A stretch of 5,211 nucleotides of DNA, from NCBI GenBank assembly GCA_903960725.1, contig CAJCBY010000173.1, positions 1 through 5,211 of the forward strand, read 5' to 3'. This stretch comes from an uncultured Cytophagaceae bacterium (GTDB taxonomy: Bacteria; Bacteroidota; Bacteroidia; Cytophagales; Spirosomataceae). The first letter of the stretch is position 1. Every line of letters starts with the position of its first letter. Below, piece by piece: positions 1-5,211 of the stretch. The translations under genes were made by a program, and so were the position numbers. The notes beneath the pieces were generated by a model. It ran no database searches. It was given only the letters and a program-made list of their open reading frames with translations, and had not been told where the DNA came from.

Positions 1-974
1 GTAGGCTCAATAAAACAATCATCAGAATCTGTCTTTCCACCAAACAAAACTTGAGCCCCTTTTTGCTTCGCATCCTCTAAAATCGAAACGATCCGATCAA
101 AATGACGGCGATTCACGATACGGCCATAATCCGCACTTTTAGCGATATTCTTACCATAAAACGATTCAACGGTAGACTCTAAAGCTTTCAAAAAGGAGAA
201 ATAGTTTTTCTCATGTAGATAAACATAATCCGGCGCAATACAAGTCTGGCCATTGTTTAAGAATTTACCCCAGGCGATTTTCGCCGCAGCTTCTTCTACT
301 ACTACCTCAGGACCTATAATTGCCGGCGATTTACCTCCTAATTCTAATGTAACTGACGTCAAATGCTTCGCAGCAGCAGCCATCACTACTTTTCCAATCG
401 CTGGGCTTCCAGTGAAGAAAATATGATCAAATTTTTGCTCCAATAAAAACGTAGATACCGTTGCATCTCCCTCAAAAACAGCTACTTCACTTTTATCAAA
501 TAAGGATGAAATCATCTTTTGAATAAACCCAGATGTAGCAGGGCTTAATTCCGATGGCTTCAAAATCACCGCATTACCTGCGGCAATCGCATGAACCAAG
601 GGACAAATCGATAAGTTAAACGGATAATTCCAAGGAGAAATAATCAAACATAGCCCTTTTGCTTCGTATTGAACTAAACCCTTCGTTCCTAACAGCATCA
701 AAGGCGTAGAAACCGATTGAGGTTTCATCCACGACTTCAAGTGCTTGATGGTGTGATTGATTTCTCTTTTAACACCTAGCATTTCAGCAATCACCACTTC
801 AGATGCTGGCTTTTTAAAGTCAGCATATAAAGCATCGCATAGATCTTCTCTGTGTTGCATCAAATAGCTTTCAATTTTACGCAGTTTCTCGATGCGCTCC
901 GTAGCGGACGAGGTAGATAAACGCAATAAAGCTGATTTTTGTAAGGTAAGAACGTCTAGAATTTGATTTTCCAT
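1..974 (-). CDS. Family-3 aldehyde dehydrogenase, NAD(P)-dependent (C-terminus beyond the left edge)
   Basis: This enzyme oxidises an aldehyde to the carboxylic acid using NAD(P)+, probably in the cytoplasm. My translation gives 324 complete codons from an ATG at 974 to the window edge. Visible family motifs are PWNYPF (residues 114-119, with the catalytic Asn116), KPSE (139-142, cofactor-binding Lys), FTGS (187-190, Rossmann turn), LELGGKSP (210-217, general base Glu211) and NNGQTC (240-245, nucleophile Cys245). The Glu and Cys positions almost match those of the class-3 enzyme ALDH3A1 (Glu209, Cys243). The start also lacks the longer N-terminus of ALDH1/2 enzymes, so family 3 (fatty or aromatic aldehydes, coniferyl-aldehyde-like) is favoured. 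Family members are usually about 450-460 residues, so roughly 130 are missing off the edge. The start lies 2 bp after the stop of the upstream gene, which suggests co-transcription with menE. The substrate cannot be told from sequence. Confidence 0.93.
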   Translation of the reverse strand, partial: MENQILDVLTLQKSALLRLSTSSATERIEKLRKIESYLMQHREDLCDALYADFKKPASEVVIAEMLGVKREINHTIKHLKSWMKPQSVSTPLMLLGTKGLVQYEAKGLCLIISPWNYPFNLSICPLVHAIAAGNAVILKPSELSPATSGFIQKMISSLFDKSEVAVFEGDATVSTFLLEQKFDHIFFTGSPAIGKVVMAAAAKHLTSVTLELGGKSPAIIGPEVVVEEAAAKIAWGKFLNNGQTCIAPDYVYLHEKNYFSFLKALESTVESFYGKNIAKSADYGRIVNRRHFDRIVSILEDAKQKGAQVLFGGKTDSDDCFIEP

Positions 975-976
975 AA

Positions 977-1735
977 CTAAAATATGAATTGTAATTTTTC
1001 TTCTAACTCATCAAAATAGTAATTGTTTCCGCTCGGCTTGCGTAAGGAATGGCCTGCCACATACCACAAACCATCACCGGGATAAACCGCTAAACTAGCT
1101 GTTTTACAGTTTTGATTTGCTTTATCCGCTGAAAATTCAGCAATAAATACATGGTTCATTAAATCTTGTAATTCATCCCAATTAGAGAATGTCTTTTGAC
1201 CTTCTTCGCTATCTTGGTAGGTGAAATTCAACGAGGCAAAAGACATCTCGCCTTCAATCTTACGCCAATTCCCAGCCCGATCCTTGAATTGAAAACCCAA
1301 ATAAAGGGGTAATTCGCGTCCATCAATCTCAAACATAGCCTGCATAAATTCTTGAATCAACGATTCCTGTGGCTCTAAATACAAGGGTACATTGGGGGTT
1401 GTATCATTCGCTTCTAAGGTAATAAATGGCTCCTGATCCTTAGGAGAGCAAGATCCAGTCACATATTCTTGAAAGGACGAAAGTAAACGATCTCTCCATA
1501 CTAAGGGTAATTCTCCCTCATACGTCCAGCTATCATCCGGTACTAAACCATCCGCAATTAATTCTTCGCGAGAAAAATCGGAGCGATCGATGTATTGAAT
1601 TTCAATAGCCACAGCAGGCTTATCCGTATCGAATTGGTTAAATGTAAATACCGCTTCTAAATGATAAGGCGCTGGCACATTAATGGGCGACTCATAAAAT
1701 AGTTTAAAGCTGCGGGATAATTTATTCGGGTTCAT
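977..1735 (-). CDS. Conserved-looking protein of unknown function, 252 aa
   Basis: I do not recognise this family. The product is a soluble, acidic protein with no signal peptide or membrane segment, so it is probably cytoplasmic. It is rich in aromatic residues and alternates predicted strands with short amphipathic helices. A loose pattern seems to recur: a strand ending in Asp-Arg, a Trp followed by a Glu-Gly-Glu turn, then a helix. It appears at about 44-92 (IEIQYIDR, SWTYEGEL, RLLSSFQEYV) and about 146-197 (LGFQFKDR, NWRKIEGEM, ELQDLMNHVF). A weaker third copy may lie near 214-252 (DGLWYVAG, FDELEEKLQFIF). No catalytic motif stands out. The ATG directly follows the menE TAG with no gap, and the stop is 2 bp before the aldehyde dehydrogenase ATG, so it is almost certainly translated from the same message as both. 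That reading is strong evidence for a real gene. A link to menaquinone synthesis would rest on position only. Confidence 0.85.
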   Translation of the reverse strand: MNPNKLSRSFKLFYESPINVPAPYHLEAVFTFNQFDTDKPAVAIEIQYIDRSDFSREELIADGLVPDDSWTYEGELPLVWRDRLLSSFQEYVTGSCSPKDQEPFITLEANDTTPNVPLYLEPQESLIQEFMQAMFEIDGRELPLYLGFQFKDRAGNWRKIEGEMSFASLNFTYQDSEEGQKTFSNWDELQDLMNHVFIAEFSADKANQNCKTASLAVYPGDGLWYVAGHSLRKPSGNNYYFDELEEKLQFIF

Positions 1736-2746
1736 CTAAAGGGAATTAAGATACAAAGCTACGGTTTTCGCTGTATCAATTTTAGCACTAGTCGTTTTTA
1801 TAAAAGAAGGAAGGCAAATGATTTCTTTGGGAATTTCATGAGAAGCTAAAAGATCCTCGGTTACATCAAAAGATACGGTTTCAGCTGTTTCCAAAAACAA
1901 TACTAACTTACTTCCCCAGAATGCATCTGGAATTCCAGCTACAAATAGGGGATAGGACGTCTTCGATTGATAAACCGCTTCTATTTTTTCTGGTTGCAAT
2001 TTAATGCCACCTGAATTAATGACACGATCCAAACGTCCTTTTAAGGTAAATCGTCCTGGTCCTTGCATTTGAACCACATCGCGCGTCACTATCCACTTAT
2101 TATCTGTCACCGAAGCACAAATTAATAAACAGTCTTCGTCGTTTTGACCAATTTGTATACCGGGTAAGGTTTGGAAATCTGTTTGATTCCACGTTCTGAA
2201 GGCGATATGCGAAACCGTTTCTGTCATCCCATAGGTCTCATAAACAGGGAAACCGTAATCTTTTCGTAAGTTTTCAGGAACAGATGCACCACCCAAGAGA
2301 ACTCCTTTAGCCCGTTGAAAATACGTACTGAGTTGAACGTCAGATTCGAGCATCGTTGCCCATTGCGTAGGAACAAAAGAAGCTAAGTGGATATCGGTGG
2401 CAGGGAGTTGGCTTAACGGATTTTGGCAAGGTTCTATTAAAATCAACGCTAAATCGTGGACCAAAGCTCGAACTAATACCATCGCCCCAGCAATGTAGGT
2501 GGGAGGCAAGGACAATAAGGCTACATCGCCTTTTGCTAATTTCAACCAATCCCCTGTCAACTGAGCAGACAAATACAATCGCTCTCTTGAAATCACAATA
2601 GGCTTAGGATCGCCTGTTGAACCCGAAGTATGAAAGGTAAATTCCGTTTGACCTGCTTTCCATGACTCGCAAAAAGCAAAGACTTGCTGCTCAAATTCCG
2701 TTTTAGCCACAGGAAAATCCAAGAAAAGCGAAGTCAGATGAAGCAT
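1736..2746 (-). CDS. menE: o-Succinylbenzoate-CoA ligase (short Bacteroidota-type MenE)
   Basis: This ANL-superfamily adenylating enzyme would convert o-succinylbenzoate, ATP and CoA to o-succinylbenzoyl-CoA, AMP and PPi, the step just before MenB in menaquinone synthesis. Numbered from the ATG at 2746 (336 aa), it shows the P-loop TSGSTGDPKP (40-49), LPPTYIAG (80-87), a GG pair (152-153), the adenylate motif ETYGMTE (170-176), TRD with the ribose-binding Asp (221-223), the hinge GRLDR plus SGG (237-247), and a C-terminal TTSAKID whose Lys322 would be the adenylation lysine. It is much shorter than typical 450-500 residue MenE because most sequence before the P-loop is absent, as is usual for Bacteroidota versions. 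The reading frame can be extended to a TTG at 2767, adding seven residues. I prefer the ATG because a possible promoter lies almost on top of the TTG. The symbol rests on the fold and on menB next door; another acyl-CoA synthetase is possible but less likely. Confidence 0.88.
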   Translation of the reverse strand: MLHLTSLFLDFPVAKTEFEQQVFAFCESWKAGQTEFTFHTSGSTGDPKPIVISRERLYLSAQLTGDWLKLAKGDVALLSLPPTYIAGAMVLVRALVHDLALILIEPCQNPLSQLPATDIHLASFVPTQWATMLESDVQLSTYFQRAKGVLLGGASVPENLRKDYGFPVYETYGMTETVSHIAFRTWNQTDFQTLPGIQIGQNDEDCLLICASVTDNKWIVTRDVVQMQGPGRFTLKGRLDRVINSGGIKLQPEKIEAVYQSKTSYPLFVAGIPDAFWGSKLVLFLETAETVSFDVTEDLLASHEIPKEIICLPSFIKTTSAKIDTAKTVALYLNSL

Positions 2747-2832
2747 ATAATTAGAGAAACTTTCCAAAATTAACCAAACATTCTCTAATTTCGTAGGTTA
2801 TTAAAGGTATACCCTTTTACAAAGCCCCGTTT
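2747..2832. promoter_or_regulatory. Divergent intergenic control region between menE and the DUF2452-menB operon
   Basis: This AT-rich gap of about 86 bp (65 bp if menE starts at the TTG) is the only sizeable non-coding stretch in the window, and both operons diverge from it, so it should hold both promoters. Neither start has a clear Shine-Dalgarno sequence, as is common in Bacteroidota. No rightward match to the TTTG / TAnnTTTG promoter consensus is convincing; the closest is TACCCTTT at 2810-2817. No riboswitch or long inverted repeat is evident. That it is a shared control region is inferred from gene layout. Confidence 0.6.
2775..2805 (-). promoter_or_regulatory. Candidate Bacteroidota-type promoter for menE
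   Basis: On the minus strand, TTTA (2805-2802) is followed after 19 bp by AATGTTTG (2782-2775). The Bacteroidota sigma-factor consensus is TTTG, about 19-21 bp, then TAnnTTTG. Each box here has one mismatch and the spacing fits. Transcription would begin near 2768-2770, giving a leader of about 20-25 bases before the ATG at 2746 and almost none before the TTG at 2767. In an AT-rich gap such a match can arise by chance. Confidence 0.35.
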
Positions 2833-3282
2833 ATGTCAGAAGAAGCTTTTTTCAATCCCATTAATCCTGATAAAGTAGCCGAAAATCCTGGTCTACTGCC
2901 TTATGCCCATACGGCTGGCGGAGCTGTCATCAAACCAGATGACATGGGGAAGGTAAAAGGTCGTTCTATGCTCGCCATGCGCCAGCAGACTGATCGCCAA
3001 ATGAACCAGCTATATGAACAGATGGAGGTTTTAGCGCGTCAGGCAAAATTATTAGCAGACCGTAAAGAAATTTCAGAACGCATTTATGATGCCGCCATGG
3101 GTTTTGAGCCTATAATCAGTGAGACCTATTATTTATACGAGAAAGAAAACGGTGCAGATTTATTATCACTCGTTGCACCAGAGGAATGGGGCCGTTCGTT
3201 CAAATATAGCCGTTTTTTAGCGAAAGTAACTTTATTAGCCGACCATACCTGGGAGGTAGAATACAACGAATCAAACAATTAA
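2833..3282 (+). CDS. DUF2452 domain protein (bacterial homologue of human C1orf50)
   Basis: This is a 149-residue soluble protein of the DUF2452 family, which has no established biochemical function. The N-terminus holds a conserved-looking segment ([20 protein letters not shown], 11-30). A long charged helix with coiled-coil character covers about 44-88. The C-terminal part carries [11 protein letters not shown] (97-107) and APEEWG (115-120), followed by DHTW (137-140). From memory, human C1orf50 has a very similar YYLYKRESG ... SPKEWG ... LSW arrangement, and this is why I assign the family. There is no signal peptide or membrane segment. It is the first gene of the rightward operon and its stop is 4 bp before the menB start, so the two are probably co-translated. 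An involvement in quinone metabolism would be inference from position. The ATG at 2833 is the natural start because it begins the conserved N-terminus and lies just after the intergenic region. Confidence 0.87.
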   Translation: MSEEAFFNPINPDKVAENPGLLPYAHTAGGAVIKPDDMGKVKGRSMLAMRQQTDRQMNQLYEQMEVLARQAKLLADRKEISERIYDAAMGFEPIISETYYLYEKENGADLLSLVAPEEWGRSFKYSRFLAKVTLLADHTWEVEYNESNN

Positions 3283-3286
3283 ACTT

Positions 3287-4111
3287 ATGATTTCATCTTT
3301 CCCTTGGGAAACCATCAAAACCTATGAGGATATCTTGTTTCAATTCTACAATGGAATTGCGAAAATCTCCATCAATAGGCCGCAGAAACACAACGCTTTT
3401 ACGCCTTTGACCGTACAAGAGATGTCGGAGGCAATGGAATTAGCGCGACAAGACCCAAGAGTGGGTGTGGTTATTTTAACGGGAGAAGGAGGAAAAGCAT
3501 TCTGTTCTGGTGGAGATCAAAGTGTCCGTGGAGATGGCGGATATGTAGGAAAAGACACCGTACCACGTTTAAATGTATTGGATTTACAACGCCAAATCAG
3601 AACCATTCCTAAGCCAGTTGTGGCCATGGTAGCTGGATGGGCTATTGGTGGTGGCCACGTTTTACATGTAATTTGTGACTTGTCTATCGCCGCTGAAAAT
3701 GCCCGTTTTGGTCAAACTGGCCCTAATGTAGGTTCCTTTGATGGCGGTTTTGGAGCCTCTTATTTAGCCCGCGTTGTGGGACAGAAGAAAGCACGCGAAA
3801 TATGGTTCTTATGCGATCAGTACGATGCAAAAGAAGCACTCGATATGGGTTTAGTTAACAAGGTGGTTCCATTAGAAGAGTTAGAAAAGACTACCGTGGC
3901 CTGGTGCGAGAAGATTTTAGAAAAGAGTCCTTTAGCGCTTCGCATGTTAAAATCTGCATTTAATGCCGAATTAGATGGACAAGCGGGTATTCAAGAACTG
4001 GCTGGAAATGCAACCTTATTGTACTATTTATCAGACGAGGCTAAAGAAGGGAAGAATGCCTTCCTAGAAAAAAGAAAGCCTGATTTCTCAAAATTCCCTA
4101 AATTCCCTTAA
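3287..4111 (+). CDS. menB: 1,4-Dihydroxy-2-naphthoyl-CoA synthase (MenB, type I)
   Basis: This crotonase-fold enzyme performs the intramolecular Claisen (Dieckmann) ring closure of o-succinylbenzoyl-CoA to 1,4-dihydroxy-2-naphthoyl-CoA in menaquinone synthesis. It forms hexamers in characterised members. The 274 residues align with E. coli MenB (285 aa) at a constant offset of 11. Visible signatures are [10 protein letters not shown] (29-38), CSGGDQ (73-78, oxyanion hole), [11 protein letters not shown] (117-127), [14 protein letters not shown] (141-154), REIWFLC (170-176) and the C-terminal RKPDFSKF (263-270). Ser150, Asp152 and Tyr247 correspond to E. coli Ser161, Asp163 and Tyr258. Gly145 corresponds to Gly156, which marks the bicarbonate-dependent type I enzymes; type II enzymes carry Asp here. 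The gene is full length and intact, 4 bp after the DUF2452 gene and 2 bp before the EVE-domain gene. Its substrate is the product of menE, encoded divergently 0.5 kb away. Confidence 0.98.
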   Translation: MISSFPWETIKTYEDILFQFYNGIAKISINRPQKHNAFTPLTVQEMSEAMELARQDPRVGVVILTGEGGKAFCSGGDQSVRGDGGYVGKDTVPRLNVLDLQRQIRTIPKPVVAMVAGWAIGGGHVLHVICDLSIAAENARFGQTGPNVGSFDGGFGASYLARVVGQKKAREIWFLCDQYDAKEALDMGLVNKVVPLEELEKTTVAWCEKILEKSPLALRMLKSAFNAELDGQAGIQELAGNATLLYYLSDEAKEGKNAFLEKRKPDFSKFPKFP

Positions 4112-4113
4112 TC

Positions 4114-4518
4114 ATGAATTATTGGTTAGTAAAATCTGAGCCATTCAAATATTCCTGGGATGATTTCGTTAAGGAGGGGAAATCTGTTTGGGATGGTGTT
4201 AGAAATTACCAAGCAAGGAATAATATGATGGCGATGAAAAAAGGCGATTGGGTCTTTTTTTACCATTCGAATGAAGGAATGGAGGTCGTGGGTTTAGCCG
4301 AAGTACAACGGGAGCATTTCCCTGATCCCACCACTGAGGACCCACGTTGGGTGGTGGTGGAATTAATTCCCGTAAAAAAAATCGCTAAAACGGTGACATT
4401 GAAGGCGATGAAAGCGGATGATCGGTTATCCAGTTTAGCACTCATCAAACAGTCCCGCTTATCCGTAACACCCGTAGCAAAAGCAGAATTCGACATTATT
4501 TTAAGTCTAGCTGAATAA
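4114..4518 (+). CDS. EVE domain (PUA/YTH-like) protein
   Basis: This 134-residue protein is essentially one EVE domain, a PUA-related fold linked to recognition of modified bases in nucleic acid; human THYN1 is a eukaryotic relative. Hallmarks are YWLVKSEP at the N-terminus (3-10), WDGVRNYQARN (26-36), KGDWVFFYHSNEG (43-55), the strand around VVGLAEV (58-64) and SRLSVTPV (114-121). Aromatic residues in the first two motifs form the putative base pocket in the family. It is slightly shorter than the usual 140-160 residues but both ends look intact. The gene begins 2 bp after menB and ends 3 bp before the exported-protein gene, so it is part of the operon. There is no attached nuclease or McrB-like module, so a housekeeping role seems likelier than a restriction role. 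Its cellular target is unknown. Confidence 0.93.
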   Translation: MNYWLVKSEPFKYSWDDFVKEGKSVWDGVRNYQARNNMMAMKKGDWVFFYHSNEGMEVVGLAEVQREHFPDPTTEDPRWVVVELIPVKKIAKTVTLKAMKADDRLSSLALIKQSRLSVTPVAKAEFDIILSLAE

Positions 4519-4521
4519 AAT

Positions 4522-5211
4522 ATGAAATCGATCCGCCTCATCTTCGCCTTACTACTTAGTAGCTTTTTCGCTTTCGCTCAAGAAATGAAACGAGTTGAAA
4601 TAACTACCGGGTCAAATCAATTAGAAACTTTCTCTATTCCATTAGGAGAAAAAGGAGTGGTCGTCTTACATCACACTGGCAAGTCTGAATTTATCATCAG
4701 AAAATACAATACGGATTTAGAGCAAGTATGGATACATCAAGGAAGTGTGGATGCAAATCTTGATTACGTGACGCATTGCTACGATGGAAAATTTTTGAAT
4801 TTGTTATTTAGCCGCTATAAGAGCAATAATTATTACATTGTTCGGGTTGATCCACAGGATGGGATATTAGAGAAATTCCAAATCTTTTCTGTAGAGAAAA
4901 TGGAGATTTCAAACTTTAAAGCTCTAAATCAATCCTTGTTTATAGGTGGAATTGTTAATAATTCACCCGTAATACTCTTCACTAATCTAAGTGAAAAAAG
5001 GACCAGAATACTTCCATCGGTTGTATCAGGACAAGCGGAAATCCAATCGATGGATTTAGATACCCTTCAACAACAAATTAATGTTGTGTATTCCGTAGGT
5101 AAGAAGGCTAAAACTTACCAGTTAATTTTAAAATCCTTTGATGAGGATGGAAATCAATTGGGAAGTATCAGTATGAATCCTAGTGAGGAATATGCGCAAA
5201 TGAATGCCAAA
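4522..5211 (+). CDS. Predicted exported protein of unknown function (C-terminus beyond the right edge)
   Basis: My translation gives 230 codons, open to the window edge. The N-terminus is a clear Sec signal peptide: positive residues (MKSIR), a hydrophobic core (LIFALLLSSFFAF) and an AFA-Q signal peptidase I site after residue 19. There is no lipobox cysteine, so the product is probably periplasmic or further exported rather than a lipoprotein. The mature part is rich in short predicted beta strands with polar turns, for example FIIRKYNTDLEQVW (57-70), YYIVRVDPQDGILEKF (about residues 102-117) and YQLILKSFDEDGNQLGSI (near the right edge). Strand-turn-strand units like 'KYNTDLEQVW' and 'SFDEDGNQLG' resemble blades of beta-propeller proteins common in Bacteroidota, but I cannot name the family. 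The start lies 3 bp after the EVE gene stop, so it could be co-transcribed, though a secreted protein has no obvious tie to the genes before it. Confidence 0.85.
   Translation, partial: MKSIRLIFALLLSSFFAFAQEMKRVEITTGSNQLETFSIPLGEKGVVVLHHTGKSEFIIRKYNTDLEQVWIHQGSVDANLDYVTHCYDGKFLNLLFSRYKSNNYYIVRVDPQDGILEKFQIFSVEKMEISNFKALNQSLFIGGIVNNSPVILFTNLSEKRTRILPSVVSGQAEIQSMDLDTLQQQINVVYSVGKKAKTYQLILKSFDEDGNQLGSISMNPSEEYAQMNAK

Noticed and set aside
2340..2549. Minus-strand open frame of 69 codons inside menE
   Set aside because: It lies wholly within menE in another frame and shows no recognisable domain; MenE motifs on both sides of it are in the main frame.
2747..2832. Possible riboswitch or small RNA in the divergent intergenic region
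   Set aside because: The gap is too short and AT-rich, and I see no conserved stem arrangement or terminator.
4328..4357. GC-rich inverted repeat (CCACCAC ... GTGGTGG, with inner ACCCA-CGT-TGGGT)
   Set aside because: It lies within the EVE coding frame, is not followed by a T-run, and is explained by the codons for the Asp-Pro and Trp-Val-Val-Val residues; a terminator here would cut the gene.
4260..4541. Minus-strand open frame of 93 codons opposite the EVE gene
   Set aside because: It is antisense to a clear EVE domain and has low-complexity Ser/Thr-rich sequence with no motif.
1..5211. Defence system, mobile element or CRISPR signal
   Set aside because: No transposase, integrase, repeat-spacer array or nuclease is present. 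The EVE domain alone, without a McrB or nuclease partner, is not enough to claim a defence system.

Overview
This window looks like a chromosomal segment of a Bacteroidota bacterium, most likely of the Cytophagales type. The evidence is moderately AT-rich DNA, a short-form MenE, a MenB very close in sequence to the E. coli enzyme, a DUF2452 protein, tightly packed genes, and no clear Shine-Dalgarno sequences before the starts. The lineage is inferred from gene content and style and was not tested by any search.

The layout is two divergent gene strings around a short intergenic region (about 2747-2832). The leftward string reads menE (o-succinylbenzoate-CoA ligase), then a 252-residue protein of unknown function whose ATG directly abuts the menE stop, then a family-3 aldehyde dehydrogenase that starts 2 bp further on and runs off the left edge. 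The rightward string reads a DUF2452 protein (homologous to human C1orf50), menB (1,4-dihydroxy-2-naphthoyl-CoA synthase), an EVE-domain protein, and a predicted exported protein that runs off the right edge. The gaps in this string are 4, 2 and 3 bp, so each side looks like a single operon.

MenE and MenB catalyse consecutive steps of menaquinone biosynthesis: o-succinylbenzoate to o-succinylbenzoyl-CoA, then to 1,4-dihydroxy-2-naphthoyl-CoA. Placing them back to back would let one control region serve both. The other genes have no established menaquinone role. No RNA genes, mobile elements, CRISPR arrays or convincing terminators are visible. Apart from the central intergenic region the window is essentially all coding. 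Its least-understood parts are the unknown protein next to menE, the DUF2452 protein next to menB, and the exported protein at the right edge.
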